54,440 nucleotides of DNA, taken from Burkholderiaceae bacterium. GTDB taxonomy: Bacteria > Pseudomonadota > Gammaproteobacteria > Burkholderiales > Burkholderiaceae_C. Positions 33,955 to 43,914 of this stretch are shown here, piece after piece. The stretch lies in NCBI GenBank assembly GCA_019234815.1, contig JAFALA010000073.1, forward strand, positions 1 through 54,440, read 5' to 3'. Under the pieces are notes generated by a model. That model searched no databases. It was given only the letters and a program-made list of their open reading frames with translations, and was not told the DNA's origin. A program made the translations under genes and the position numbers. The stretch's first letter is position 1; the number at the start of each line of letters is the position of its first letter.

Positions 33955-34989
33955 ATGCAGGTTTTCAGAGGCTTCCAACATCCGGGTATTGCCGGCGCTT
34001 GCGCGCTGACCATCGGCAATTTCGACGGCGTCCACCGCGGCCACCAGGCCATGCTGGCCTTGCTCAGGTCCGAGGCCAAGCATAGGGGGCTGCCGTCCAC
34101 CGTGCTCACCTTCGAACCCCACCCTCGCGACTACTTTGCCGCGCGCCTGGGCAAGCCCGAACTGGCGCCCGCGCGCATTGCAACGCTGCGCGACAAGCTC
34201 AGCGAGCTCGAGCGCTGCGGCATCGACCAGGTCGTGATTCTTCGCTTCGATGAGCATCTCGCCAGCCTGTCAGCGCAAGACTTCATCCACCGCGTGCTGG
34301 AGCACGGGCTCGGCGCTCGCTACGTGCTGGTCGGCGACGACTTCCGCTTCGGCGCCCGGCGCCAGGGCGACTACGCCACGCTGGATGCCGCCGGACGCAT
34401 CGCCGGCTTCGACGTGGCGCGCATGATGAGCTACGAGGTGCACAGCCTGCGCGTGAGCAGCTCCGCCGTCCGGGATGCCCTGTCGCTGGGCGACATGGAC
34501 AGCGTGAGCCGGCTGCTGGGCCGCCCCTACGCCATTTCCGGCCACGTGGTGCACGGCCGCAAACTCGGCCGCCAGTTGGACGAATCGCGCGCCGGCGCCG
34601 GCGACGGTTTCCGCACGCTGAACCTACGCTTTCCTCACGACAAGCCTGCCGCCCAGGGCATTTTTGCGGTTCGTACCCACGGCCTCGCCGATCACCCGGT
34701 GGACGGCGTGGCCTCGCTGGGGGTGCGCCCCACCATCGAGCATGCAGGACAGGTGCTGCTCGAGGTGCATTGCCTGGAATGGCCCTCGGCGCTCGGGCCT
34801 GACGGGGCCTACGGTAAACTTGTACAGGTGGAACTGCTGCATAAACTTCGTGACGAAGCCCGCTTCGATGGCTTGCCCGCCCTGACCGCCGCGATCCGGC
34901 AGGACGTGGAAGACGCACGGGCCTACCTGCGCACGGCCGAGGCGCCCCACGCCGCGGTCAGCCGCCAGATCACCCGCGATCGAATTTGA
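33955..34989 (+). CDS. ribF: Bifunctional riboflavin kinase / FAD synthetase
   Basis: 344 residues. The N-terminal FMN adenylyltransferase has GNFDGVHRGH (21-30), TFEPHPRDYF and VGDDFRFGARRQGD. The C-terminal riboflavin kinase starts near residue 180. The enzyme makes FMN and then FAD. Oddly, the kinase signature normally close to GRxLGFPTANL reads GRQL, then nine extra residues (209-217), then GFRTLNLRF, with Arg in place of Pro while Thr and Asn are kept. No FMN riboswitch fits in the 81 bp upstream. The gene leads the common ribF-ileS-lspA order. Confidence 0.95.
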   Translation: MQVFRGFQHPGIAGACALTIGNFDGVHRGHQAMLALLRSEAKHRGLPSTVLTFEPHPRDYFAARLGKPELAPARIATLRDKLSELERCGIDQVVILRFDEHLASLSAQDFIHRVLEHGLGARYVLVGDDFRFGARRQGDYATLDAAGRIAGFDVARMMSYEVHSLRVSSSAVRDALSLGDMDSVSRLLGRPYAISGHVVHGRKLGRQLDESRAGAGDGFRTLNLRFPHDKPAAQGIFAVRTHGLADHPVDGVASLGVRPTIEHAGQVLLEVHCLEWPSALGPDGAYGKLVQVELLHKLRDEARFDGLPALTAAIRQDVEDARAYLRTAEAPHAAVSRQITRDRI

Positions 34990-35089
34990 TGCGCTGAACG
35001 ACGCCGCCGTCGCATGAACGCGGCGGCAAACCCCGCTTCAAACAACCCCATGCGGATGAATTTCATTCGCGCATCCCACTCGTCACACC

Positions 35090-37936
35090 ATGTCCGAAGC
35101 CGCCAAAGACTACCGCGCCACACTGAACCTGCCCGACACGCCCTTCCCCATGCGCGGCGACCTGCCCAAGCGCGAACCCGCCTGGGTCAAGGAATGGGAG
35201 GACCAAGGCGTCTACAAGAAACTGCGCGCGGCCCGCTGCGGGGCGCCGAAGTTCGTGCTGCACGACGGCCCGCCCTATGCCAACGGCCAGATCCACATGG
35301 GCCATGCGGTCAACAAGATCCTCAAGGACATGATCGTCAAGTCGCGCCAGCTCGACGGCTTCGATGCCGCCTACATCCCCGGCTGGGACTGCCACGGCCT
35401 GCCGATCGAGAACCAGATCGAGAAGACCTATGGCCGCGGCCTGCCGCGCGATGAGGTCCAGGCCAAGAGCCGCGCCTACGCCGCCGAGCAAATTGATCTG
35501 CAGCGCGAGGACTTCAAGCGCCTGGGCGTGCTGGGCGACTGGGACCATCCCTATCGCACCATGGACTTCAAGAACGAAGCTGGCGAGATCCGCGTGCTCA
35601 AGCGCCTGTTCGAGCGCGGCTACGTCTACCGCGGCCTCAAGCCGGTCTACTGGTGCTTCGACTGCGGCTCCTCGCTGGCCGAGTTCGAGATCGAATACGC
35701 CGACAAGCAGAGCCCGGCCGTGGACGTGGCCTTCCTAAGCGCCGAACCCGCCAAGCTGGCCGCCGCCTTCGGCCTGCCCTCGCTGGCCAAGGACGCCTTT
35801 GCCGTCATCTGGACCACCACGCCCTGGACCATCCCGGCCAACCAGGCGCTGAACCTGAACCCGGCGCTGAGCTACGCGCTGGTCGACACCGAGCGCGGCA
35901 TCTACCTGGTGGCCGAGGCCCTGGTGGAAAAATGCCTGGCACGCTGGCAACTCGAAGGCCGGGTGCTCGCCACCACGCCGGGCAAGAACCTGGAGCTGCT
36001 GAAGTTCAAGCACCCGCTGGCCCATGTCCACCCCGGCTACGACCGCGAGAGCCCGGTCTATCTGGCCGACTACGCTACCGCCGAGGACGGCACCGGCGTC
36101 GTGCACTCGGCGCCGGCCTACGGCCTGGACGACTTCCAGTCCTGCGTCAGCCACGGCATGGCCTTCGACGACATCAAGAACCCCGTGCAAGGCAACGGCC
36201 AGTACGAGGCCGACCTGCCCCTGTTCGGCGGCCTGCACATCTGGAAGGCCAACCCGGTCATCACCGAAGCGCTGCTGAATGCCGGCCGACTGCCCGCGCA
36301 CAGCAAGCTCAGCCACAGCTACCCGCATTGCTGGCGCCACAAGTCGCCGGTCATCTACCGTGCGGCCGCCCAATGGTTCGTGCGCATGGACGAGGGCGTG
36401 GGTGTGTTCGCCCAGGAAAAGCCCGAACAGACCCTGCGCCAGAGCGCCCTGGCGGCCATCGAAGCCACCGGCTTCTACCCCGAAAACGGCCGCGCGCGGC
36501 TGCGCGACATGATCGCCGGCCGGCCCGACTGGTGCATCTCGCGCCAGCGCTCCTGGGGCGTGCCCCTGCCGATCTTCCTGCACAAGGACAGCGGCGAGGC
36601 GCATCCGGACACCCTGGCCTTCATCGAACGCGCCGCGCAGCTGGTCGAGGCCGGCGGCATCGAAGCCTGGGCCAAGCTCGACCCGGCCGAATGGCTGGGC
36701 GCAACCGGTGAAAATTCGGCAGAGCACTACACCAAGGGCACCGACATCCTGGACGTCTGGTTCGACTCCGGATCCACCTTCGAACACGTGCTCAAGGGCA
36801 GCCATGCAGGCGCCGCCCACGAGACCGGGCCCGAGGCCGACCTGTACCTGGAGGGCCACGACCAGCACCGCGGCTGGTTCCACAGCTCGCTGCTGCTGAG
36901 CTGCGCGTTGCACGGCCGCGCGCCCTACCGAGGCCTGCTGACGCACGGCTTCACCGTCGACAGCCAGGGCCGCAAGATGAGCAAGTCGCTCGGCAATGGC
37001 GTGGACCCGCAGGCCACCAGCAAGAAGCTGGGCGCCGAGATCATCCGCCTGTGGGTGGCGGCAAGCGACTACTCGGGCGACATCGCCGGCGATGACAAGA
37101 TCCTGGCGCGCGTGGTCGACGGCTACCGCCGCATCCGCAACACGCTGCGCTTCCTGCTCGCCAACGTCAGCGATTTCAATGCGGCTGCGGACGCCGTGCC
37201 GCTGGACCAGTTGCTGGAGGTCGACCGCTACGCGCTGGCGCGCGCCGCCGAGTTCCAGAACGAGGTGCTGGCGCACTACAAGGTCTACGAGTTCCACCCG
37301 GTGGTGGCCAAGCTGCAGGTGTTCTGCTCGGAAGACCTGGGCGCCTTCTACCTCGACATGCTCAAGGACCGCCTGTACACGACGGCCCCCAAGAGCCTGG
37401 CGCGCCGCTCGGCGCAAACGGCGCTGTGGCACATCACGCATGCGATGCTGCGCTGGATGGCGCCCTTCCTGAGCTTCACCGCCGAGGAGGCCTGGAAGGT
37501 GTTTGCCGGCGCCGAGCAGGCCACCATCTTCACCGAGACCTACTGGCAGTTTGCGGCGCCCGACGAGACCCTGCTGGCCAAGTGGGGCCGCGTGCGCGAG
37601 ATCCGCGAGGCCGCCAACAAGGCCGTCGAGGCCCTGCGCGTGGAAGGCCAGGTGGGCGCCTCGCTACAGGCCGAGCTGGTGCTGAACGTCAACGCGCAAG
37701 ACCAGGCCCTGCTACAGAGCCTGGGCGACGACCTGCGCTTCGTGTTCATCACCTCCGAGGCCGTCCTCCAGGCCGCCGACGAATTGAGCGTCGATGTCCG
37801 GGCGTCCGCACAGACCAAGTGCGAGCGCTGCTGGCATTACCGCGACGACGTCGGCCACAACCCCGAGCATCCGACCCTGTGCGGCCGCTGCGACAGCAAT
37901 CTGCATGGCGACGGTGAAGTCCGCCTGTTCGCCTGA
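35090..37936 (+). CDS. ileS: Isoleucyl-tRNA synthetase
   Basis: 948 residues, full length for the bacterial class Ia enzyme. HMGH (69-72) is the HIGH signature and KMSKS is at 629-633. The editing domain lies between them, with [18 protein letters not shown]. The C-terminal zinc site carries [12 protein letters not shown] and CGRCDSN. It charges tRNA-Ile and edits valine. A short hairpin (GCCGCC 35003-35008, GGCGGC 35022-35027) lies in the 100-bp gap after ribF without a T-run, so read-through from ribF is possible. lspA follows after 14 bp. Confidence 0.98.
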   Translation: MSEAAKDYRATLNLPDTPFPMRGDLPKREPAWVKEWEDQGVYKKLRAARCGAPKFVLHDGPPYANGQIHMGHAVNKILKDMIVKSRQLDGFDAAYIPGWDCHGLPIENQIEKTYGRGLPRDEVQAKSRAYAAEQIDLQREDFKRLGVLGDWDHPYRTMDFKNEAGEIRVLKRLFERGYVYRGLKPVYWCFDCGSSLAEFEIEYADKQSPAVDVAFLSAEPAKLAAAFGLPSLAKDAFAVIWTTTPWTIPANQALNLNPALSYALVDTERGIYLVAEALVEKCLARWQLEGRVLATTPGKNLELLKFKHPLAHVHPGYDRESPVYLADYATAEDGTGVVHSAPAYGLDDFQSCVSHGMAFDDIKNPVQGNGQYEADLPLFGGLHIWKANPVITEALLNAGRLPAHSKLSHSYPHCWRHKSPVIYRAAAQWFVRMDEGVGVFAQEKPEQTLRQSALAAIEATGFYPENGRARLRDMIAGRPDWCISRQRSWGVPLPIFLHKDSGEAHPDTLAFIERAAQLVEAGGIEAWAKLDPAEWLGATGENSAEHYTKGTDILDVWFDSGSTFEHVLKGSHAGAAHETGPEADLYLEGHDQHRGWFHSSLLLSCALHGRAPYRGLLTHGFTVDSQGRKMSKSLGNGVDPQATSKKLGAEIIRLWVAASDYSGDIAGDDKILARVVDGYRRIRNTLRFLLANVSDFNAAADAVPLDQLLEVDRYALARAAEFQNEVLAHYKVYEFHPVVAKLQVFCSEDLGAFYLDMLKDRLYTTAPKSLARRSAQTALWHITHAMLRWMAPFLSFTAEEAWKVFAGAEQATIFTETYWQFAAPDETLLAKWGRVREIREAANKAVEALRVEGQVGASLQAELVLNVNAQDQALLQSLGDDLRFVFITSEAVLQAADELSVDVRASAQTKCERCWHYRDDVGHNPEHPTLCGRCDSNLHGDGEVRLFA

Positions 37937-37950
37937 GGATCTGCGCGCCC

Positions 37951-38442
37951 ATGGCTGGTAAAAACTCCGCTTCGCCCCGCCTGATCCAATGGCTGGCCAT
38001 TGCCCTGCTGGTGATTCTGGCTGACCAGTTCACCAAGCTCCTGATCGTCGGGACCTTCAATCTCGGCGACAGTCGCTACGTCAGCAGCTTCTTCAACATC
38101 GTGCGCTGGCACAACACCGGCGCGGCCTTCAGCTTCATGGCGCAAGGCTCGGGCTGGCAGCGCTGGTTCTTCGTGGCCCTCGGACTGGGCGCAGTGGGCT
38201 TCATCATCTGGCTGCTGCGCAGGCACGGCCATCAACTGCTGTTTGCCAGCGCGCTGTCGCTGATTCTGGGCGGCGCGATCGGCAACGTGATCGACCGCCT
38301 GGTGCATGGCTATGTGGTCGACTTCATCCAGGTCCACTACGCCCAATGGTATTTCCCGGCCTTCAACGTGGCCGACAGCGCCATCACGGTCGGCGCCCTC
38401 CTGCTGGTCCTGGACGAGCTGCGGCGCGTGCGGCGCGCTTGA
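37951..38442 (+). CDS. lspA: Lipoprotein signal peptidase (signal peptidase II)
   Basis: 163 residues with four hydrophobic segments (about 12-33, 68-88, 95-115, 137-157). The catalytic Asp pair sits in GNVIDRL and FNVADSAI, and DQFTKLLI and [10 protein letters not shown] are conserved family stretches. It cuts the signal peptide of prolipoproteins after lipidation in the inner membrane. Probable clients in this window are YfiB and the lipoprotein at the left edge. It lies 14 bp behind ileS, the classic arrangement. Confidence 0.97.
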   Translation: MAGKNSASPRLIQWLAIALLVILADQFTKLLIVGTFNLGDSRYVSSFFNIVRWHNTGAAFSFMAQGSGWQRWFFVALGLGAVGFIIWLLRRHGHQLLFASALSLILGGAIGNVIDRLVHGYVVDFIQVHYAQWYFPAFNVADSAITVGALLLVLDELRRVRRA

Positions 38443-38556
38443 GGCGGTCCGTCCCCCTTCCTGGTCTGCTGGAAAACACGCTGTCGCCGGGCTGCGGCAG
38501 GCTCTAGCCTTGACGTCAGTCAGGGAACCGTTCCTGGCATTTGAAGGACGCGTCAG

Positions 38557-39399
38557 ATGCAAGAGCCCAGCCCGCCCCCGGAGTCCAATGCGCCGCCCGA
38601 GGCGCCAGAACGCCCCGCGCCGCAGGCCGATTCGCCCGCCAGTGAAAACCTCGCCGCCTTCGAGATTGCGCTGGCGCGCCTGAGCTGGTCGCAGCCCTTT
38701 CAATGGCTCCGGCTGGGCTGGAAGGATTTTCTGCACCATCCCGGCATCGGCCTGTTCTACGGCTTTTGCTTCATGGTCATGGGCTTAAGCCTGCTCAAGG
38801 TTTATCAGAATGCGCCGGCCTATACGCTCGCGCTGTCGGCCGGTTTCATGTTGATGGGGCCCTTCCTGTGCATGGGGCTGTACCAGGTCAGCATGCGGTT
38901 GGAACGCGGCGAGCAGCCCGACCTGGGCGACTCCCTGACCGCCTGGGACACGCACATGGGCCAAATGGCCATCTTCGGCGGCGTGCTGCTGATCCTGGAA
39001 ATGCTCTGGGCGCGCTCGGCCCTGGTCATCTTCGCCGTGAGCTTCGACGGCATGCCGGACCTGGGCGGATCGATCTGGAACCTGATCAACGAAGACAATC
39101 TCGGCTTCATCGTCACCTACCTGGCCGTGGGCGCCGTTTTTGCGGGGCTGATCTACGCGGTCAGCGTGATCTCGATTCCCATGATGCTGGACCAGCAGGT
39201 CGACGCCGTCACCGCCGGCCTGACCAGCATGCGCCTGGTGCTGTCCCAGACCGGCGTGATGCTGCTGTGGGGCCTGCTCGTCAGCACGCTGGTGGTCGTG
39301 GCGATGATCCCGTGGTTTGCCGGCCTGCTGGTCGTCGGCCCGGTGATCGGGCATGCCAGCTGGCATGCCTACCGAGCGGCGGTTCATACCGAATCCTGA
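38557..39399 (+). CDS. DUF2189 integral membrane protein
   Basis: 280 residues. A Pro/Glu/Ala-rich N-terminal tail (about 1-30) precedes a membrane part with about six hydrophobic segments, including GIGLFYGFCFMVMGLSLL, PAYTLALSAGFMLMGPFLCMGLYQ and MLLWGLLVSTLVVVAMIPW. The WLRLGWKDFLHHP motif before the first segment and GLYQVSMRLERGEQP are DUF2189-like. Function is unknown. GAAGGAC before the ATG serves as ribosome site. It sits between lspA and a PAS kinase on the same strand. Confidence 0.85.
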   Translation: MQEPSPPPESNAPPEAPERPAPQADSPASENLAAFEIALARLSWSQPFQWLRLGWKDFLHHPGIGLFYGFCFMVMGLSLLKVYQNAPAYTLALSAGFMLMGPFLCMGLYQVSMRLERGEQPDLGDSLTAWDTHMGQMAIFGGVLLILEMLWARSALVIFAVSFDGMPDLGGSIWNLINEDNLGFIVTYLAVGAVFAGLIYAVSVISIPMMLDQQVDAVTAGLTSMRLVLSQTGVMLLWGLLVSTLVVVAMIPWFAGLLVVGPVIGHASWHAYRAAVHTES

Positions 39400-39502
39400 A
39401 AAATCTCACGCTCGGCGCCAGGCTGCACGCCAAAATGCGCGGACACTTACGCGAAGCTGTTCTTCTCGCCCTATCCCGAACCCTCGCGCCCCGGTTCCTG
39501 CC

Positions 39503-41002
39503 ATGCTCGATTTTTCCTGCCTGACGTACTACGACTGGATCGACGTTCCCATGTGGGTCTTCGATCCCGAGCGCGAGCGCAACCTGTGGGCCAACGCGGC
39601 TGCCCTAAACTTCTGGCAGGCACAAAGCGCCGAGGAATTCCTGGCCCTGCGGTTTGATGACACCACCGAAGCCGTGCGCGAACGCCTGGCGGTGACGGTG
39701 GCAGACCATGCGCAAGGCAAGATCGTCCGCGAGCAATGGACGCTGTACCCCAAGGGCAAGCCGGCCACGGTGATGCTGGTGTCGCGCGGCCTGATCGGAC
39801 CGGACCGCCGCCAGGTCATCCTGTTCGCCGCCGGCGCGATGGCCGTCGGCGCCGACACCTCGATGCTGAGGGGGGTGGAAGCCTTGCAGCACACCTCGGT
39901 GCGCATCGCCATCTTCGCCCTGAAGGACGGCGCAGCCCTGATGCGCAACCCGGCGGCGCAGGCAGCCTTCGGCGCCCTGCCGGTAACGCCAGGGCAGAGC
40001 GATTTCGGCGTGATGTTCCCCGACGTCGAGATCGCCCGCCGGGTGTTGAGCCAGGTTCAGCGCGGGCAGACCTTCTCGGCCGACATCGAGCTCCAGACCG
40101 CGGGCGGCCAACGCTGGCACGGCGTCGATGCGCGTCCCATGCGCGACCCCGTCACCGGCGACATGGTGATCCAGTTCAATGCCCGCGACATTGCCGACCT
40201 CAAGGCCACTCAGGTGGCCCTGGAGGCGGCGCGCGAAAGCGCCGAATCGGCCAGCCAGGCCAAGAGCACCTTCCTGGCCAATATGAGCCATGAAATCCGC
40301 ACGCCCATGAACGGCGTGCTGGGCCTGACCGAACTGGTGTTGCTCGGCGAGGACCTGAGCGACAAGCAACGCCGCTTCATCGAGATGGCGCACAACTCAG
40401 CCAAGGGATTGCTGCTCATCATCAACGACCTGCTGGACGTGGCCAAGATCGAAGCGGGACGCATGGCCGTCGACCGATCGCCGTTCTCGCTGCACGACTG
40501 CCTGCGCGAAGCCCTGCATCCGCTGCTCCTGCAGGCGCAGAACAAGGGGATCAAGCTCTCGGCCCGAGTCGCGCCGGCCGTTCCAATGCGTTTGCTGGGC
40601 GACGCGCTGCGGCTGCGCCAGATCATGGTGAACCTGGTCGGCAATGCGATCAAGTTCACCGAGCAAGGCGAGGTGCGCGTCGAGGTTCAGCGCATGGACG
40701 ATGCCAGCACCTCAACAGCCACCTTGCGTTTTTCCGTGCACGACACCGGCATCGGCATGACGCGCGACCAGATCGGCCAGGTCTTCGAGCCCTTTTCGCA
40801 GGCCGACACCAGCAACACCCGCCGTTATGGCGGCACCGGGCTGGGGCTGACCATCGTCCAGCGCATGGTCGACCTGATGGGCGGGCACGTCGAAGTCGAA
40901 AGCCAGCCCGGCACCGGCTCCTGCTTCACCTTCGAGCTGAGCTTAGACGCCGCCGAGCCCATCGCGGCGACGGCAGCGTCAGTCGGGCAGCAGGACGCCT
41001 GA
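39503..41002 (+). CDS. PAS-domain sensor histidine kinase without receiver
   Basis: 499 residues from the ATG at 39503 (MLDFSCLTYYDWID); the frame is open further upstream without similarity. Two PAS-like regions (about 10-120 and 135-245) lead to HisKA with H263 in NMSHEIRTPMNGVLG and an HATPase with NLVGNAIKF, DTGIGM and GGTGLGLTIV. No membrane segment is seen, so it should be cytoplasmic. No response regulator is adjacent and no receiver is fused, so its partner is unknown. The last 24 bp overlap the convergent quinone oxidoreductase gene. Confidence 0.9.
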   Translation: MLDFSCLTYYDWIDVPMWVFDPERERNLWANAAALNFWQAQSAEEFLALRFDDTTEAVRERLAVTVADHAQGKIVREQWTLYPKGKPATVMLVSRGLIGPDRRQVILFAAGAMAVGADTSMLRGVEALQHTSVRIAIFALKDGAALMRNPAAQAAFGALPVTPGQSDFGVMFPDVEIARRVLSQVQRGQTFSADIELQTAGGQRWHGVDARPMRDPVTGDMVIQFNARDIADLKATQVALEAARESAESASQAKSTFLANMSHEIRTPMNGVLGLTELVLLGEDLSDKQRRFIEMAHNSAKGLLLIINDLLDVAKIEAGRMAVDRSPFSLHDCLREALHPLLLQAQNKGIKLSARVAPAVPMRLLGDALRLRQIMVNLVGNAIKFTEQGEVRVEVQRMDDASTSTATLRFSVHDTGIGMTRDQIGQVFEPFSQADTSNTRRYGGTGLGLTIVQRMVDLMGGHVEVESQPGTGSCFTFELSLDAAEPIAATAASVGQQDA

Positions 41003-41971
41003 TCCCACGGTATTGCGCGCCTCCAGCGCCTGGTGGGCCCGGCGCACATCGGCCAGCGCATAGTGCTGCTCGACGTGGATCTTGACCTGGCCCGACACCA
41101 CCACGGCGAACAGTTCATCGGCCATGGCCTGGGTGCTCGCGCGGCTGGCCAGGTGCGAGAACAGGGTCGGGCGGGTCACGTACAGCGAGCCCTTGGCGCT
41201 CAAGGTCCCGAGCGCAACGGGAGGCACCACGCCGGACGCATTGCCGAAGCTGACCATCAGGCCGAAAGGCGCCAGCGCATCCAGCGAGCCCTCCCAGGTG
41301 TCGGCGCCCACCGAGTCGTACACCACCTTGACGCCACGCCCACCGGTGATCTCCCTGACCCTGGCCGGGAAGTTCTCGCTGCGGTAGTTGATGGCGTGGC
41401 TGGCGCCGTTGTCGAGCGCCAACTCGCATTTCTCGGCGCTGCCGGCCGTCGCGATCAACTGCAGGCCCAGCGCCCGGGCCCATTGGCAGGCAATCAGGCC
41501 GACGCCACCGGCAGCGGCGTGAAAGAGCACGAAATCCCCCTGGGCCAAGCCTCCTTGCGGCAGGGTACGGCGCAACAAATACTGGGCGGTCAGGCCTTTG
41601 AGCATCATGCCGGCACCCTGCTCGAAACTGAGGGGCTCAGGCAGCCGCACCACGCATTGGGCGGGCATGACCCGCGCGGTGCAGTAGGCCCCCACCGGCT
41701 GGCTGGCATAGGCGGCCCTGTCGCCAACGCTCAAATGCGTGACGCCCTCGCCCACCGCTTCGATGATCCCGGCCCCCTCCATGCCCAGCCCTGCGGGCAG
41801 CGGCAAAGGGTAGACGCCGCTGCGGTGATAGACGTCGATGAAGTTCAGGCCGCAGGCGCGGTGCCGGATCCGAACCTCGCCGGGGCCCGGCTCCCCCACC
41901 TGCACCTCCACTAAATCCATTTGTTCCACCCCGCCGGGCTGCTGGATGCGTACCGCCAGTTCTGTCGCCAT
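40979..41971 (-). CDS. Quinone oxidoreductase (zeta-crystallin-like MDR)
   Basis: 330 residues of the medium-chain dehydrogenase/reductase family without zinc ligands: ACGLNFIDVYHRSGVYP, GMEGAGIIEAVGEGV, the cofactor motif HAAAGGVG, and INYRSENF. These are typical of QorA-type NADPH:quinone reductases, which reduce quinones by one electron and also reduce enones. The substrate is not known. The gene ends inside the 3' end of the PAS kinase gene and diverges from the membrane kinase at 42170 over 198 bp. Confidence 0.92.
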   Translation of the reverse strand: MATELAVRIQQPGGVEQMDLVEVQVGEPGPGEVRIRHRACGLNFIDVYHRSGVYPLPLPAGLGMEGAGIIEAVGEGVTHLSVGDRAAYASQPVGAYCTARVMPAQCVVRLPEPLSFEQGAGMMLKGLTAQYLLRRTLPQGGLAQGDFVLFHAAAGGVGLIACQWARALGLQLIATAGSAEKCELALDNGASHAINYRSENFPARVREITGGRGVKVVYDSVGADTWEGSLDALAPFGLMVSFGNASGVVPPVALGTLSAKGSLYVTRPTLFSHLASRASTQAMADELFAVVVSGQVKIHVEQHYALADVRRAHQALEARNTVGSGVLLPD

Positions 41972-42132
41972 GGTTCACCTCGTTTCGGCATCGAACAAGA
42001 CCGCTATGGTGCCAGCGGCGACCTGCACGCGTAAGGTCGCGGCACAAAAACTCAGCACCAACAGGGGCGCCTCCAGGAAACCCCTGGAACAAAATGCACA
42101 CGCAATATCGCTACAAGCAAACAAAGCCGGCA

Positions 42133-42139
42133 CATAATC
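42133..42139 (+). promoter_or_regulatory. Putative -10 box of the membrane kinase gene
   Basis: CATAATC lies about 30 bp before the GTG start at 42170. The -35 match is weak. The 198-bp divergent region also holds a short inverted repeat, TCCAGG-N5-CCTGGA (42071-42087), which could bind a regulator. Confidence 0.35.
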
Positions 42140-42169
42140 GCGCGGTATCTGGCTCGGGAGAACCATTCG

Positions 42170-43732
42170 GTGAGGGTGTTCAATAGCTCGTTGCGCAATG
42201 CCGTGGTGGTCTGGCTGGCGATCGGTCTGGTGGTGCCCACCACGCTGGTGATGGCTTATGACTGGCAGCGCACGCGCCGTATCGCGCTGGAAGACCTGCA
42301 GCGCGATCTCGCGCGCGTGGCCGAAGTGATGGCCCTGTCCCTGTCGGAACCCATCTGGCAGGTCTCCAAGGATCTGGCCGATCCAATGATCAATGCACTC
42401 ACCGACGACCCCCGCTTCGTGCGCGTGATCGTCACGGAGCCCAACAATCCCGAACCGTTTCAGCAGGTCGAACGTCCGGAACACAACCCGGACTTGACGC
42501 TCACCATGACCCGCCCGGTCATGCGCGACGGCCGCGAGATCGCCAAGCTGACCGTGGCCATGAGCGCCGAGCCGCTGCTCGAGAGCAAGCAGGCCGACAT
42601 GTGGCGCACCATTTTGCGCAGCGCCTTCACGCTGTCGGTGTCGCTCTTCATGATCCTGTGGCTGCTGCAGCGTCGCGTGCTGCGGCCCATGGACAGGCTC
42701 AGCCGTGCAGCCGACGAGTTGGCGGCCGGTCAGCTCGACCGGCCCCTGGAACTGGGCGGCGAAGATGAAATTGCCCGCGTGGGCCTGGCCATGGAGCGCA
42801 TGCGCCAGGCCTTGCTGCATGCCTTCGAGGAGATGCGCGGCCACGCCAACACGCTGGAAGACCAGGTGGCGCAGCGCACCCAGGAGCTGACCACCGCCAA
42901 TGCCGAACTCACGCAAGCGCTGGCCAACCTGAAGACGGCGCAGCGCGAGCTGGTCGAATCCGAAAAACTGGCCTCGCTGGGTCGCCTGGTCGCGGGCGTG
43001 GCGCACGAGCTGAACACGCCGCTGGGCAATGCCATGACCGTGGTGTCGGCGCTGGAAGACCGCTGGGCCAAGCTCGACCAGATGCTCAACAACGCCACGC
43101 CAATGCGGCGCAGCCAGTTGGAAGACCTGGTGAAGGACACGCGGCGCGGCCAGGACATCCTGCAGCGCAATGTGCAGAAGGCCGCCGACCTGGTCCGTGA
43201 CTTCAAGCAGGTGGCCATTGACCAGACCACCGATTCGCGGCGCGATTTCGACCTGGCCCAGGTCGTGGACGACGTGCTGGTGATGGTCGAGCCCAGCTTC
43301 AAGCACACGGCCATCAAGATCAGCACCGACCTGCAAGACGGCATCGCCATGAACAGCTACCCCGGCGCGCTGGGGCAGGTCATCACCAACTTGCTGATGA
43401 ACGCGCGCGTGCACGCCTTCGAAGGGCGCACCGAAGGACACGTCAAGGTGCAGTGCCACACGCTGGCCCACGACATGGTGGAGCTGGTGGTCGAAGACGA
43501 TGGCCGCGGCATGGACGCGTCGGTGATCCGGCGCATCTTCGACCCCTTCTTCACCACCCGGCTCGGCAAGGGCGGCTCGGGCCTGGGCATGCACATCGTT
43601 CACAACATCGTGACCAATGTGCTGGGAGGACAGATCGAAGTCATCTCCAGTCCGGGGCATGGCGCGCGCATGGTCTTGCACTTCCCAGCCCATGCGCCGC
43701 AGCGCAACAATGCCGAGGAAAGCGTCTTCTGA
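42170..43732 (+). CDS. Membrane sensor histidine kinase (orphan)
   Basis: 520 residues: a transmembrane segment (about 9-30), a periplasmic domain (about 31-140), a second transmembrane segment (about 143-166), HAMP, a coiled coil (220-265), H279 in GVAHELNTPLGNAM, and an HATPase with NLLMNARVHAF, DDGRGM and GGSGLGMHIVHNI. The His box with Asn-Thr-Pro-Leu-Gly is one of the less common subgroups. The start is GTG with GGGAG upstream. No response regulator is nearby. The gene lies 182 bp before DUF485-actP on the same strand, so it may sense the transported solute or energy state; this is inference. Confidence 0.9.
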   Translation: MRVFNSSLRNAVVVWLAIGLVVPTTLVMAYDWQRTRRIALEDLQRDLARVAEVMALSLSEPIWQVSKDLADPMINALTDDPRFVRVIVTEPNNPEPFQQVERPEHNPDLTLTMTRPVMRDGREIAKLTVAMSAEPLLESKQADMWRTILRSAFTLSVSLFMILWLLQRRVLRPMDRLSRAADELAAGQLDRPLELGGEDEIARVGLAMERMRQALLHAFEEMRGHANTLEDQVAQRTQELTTANAELTQALANLKTAQRELVESEKLASLGRLVAGVAHELNTPLGNAMTVVSALEDRWAKLDQMLNNATPMRRSQLEDLVKDTRRGQDILQRNVQKAADLVRDFKQVAIDQTTDSRRDFDLAQVVDDVLVMVEPSFKHTAIKISTDLQDGIAMNSYPGALGQVITNLLMNARVHAFEGRTEGHVKVQCHTLAHDMVELVVEDDGRGMDASVIRRIFDPFFTTRLGKGGSGLGMHIVHNIVTNVLGGQIEVISSPGHGARMVLHFPAHAPQRNNAEESVF

Positions 43733-43866
43733 AATCTGGCTCATCCGGGTCGCGCATGGCGCGCGGCACCCGGCCCCCGTGAAACTACCAATGCGGACCG
43801 CCGCACACCCGTCCAACACGTAAGCACTTGGTCAGCCCGCCTCCCAACAATCGATCTGGTGCAAGA

Positions 43867-43883
43867 CATGCCCTGCAGGCATG
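43867..43883. promoter_or_regulatory. Perfect inverted repeat upstream of DUF485-actP
   Basis: CATGCC-N5-GGCATG lies 32 bp before the DUF485 start codon. It may be an operator or a 5'-leader hairpin. The rest of the 182-bp gap shows no clear promoter; TAGGAG serves as ribosome site of the DUF485 gene. Confidence 0.4.
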
Positions 43884-43914
43884 AGGTATTCGATCCATAA
43901 CATAGGAGACTTCG

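Noticed and set aside
34990..35089. T-box or attenuator before ileS
   Set aside because: Only a short GC hairpin without a T-run is present, and no T-box consensus or specifier loop.
35735..37441. Open frame of 568 codons on the minus strand
   Set aside because: Antisense to ileS, which has all its signatures.
41975..43819. Open frame of 614 codons on the minus strand
   Set aside because: Antisense to the membrane histidine kinase; His/Gln/Gly-rich composition typical of a shadow frame.
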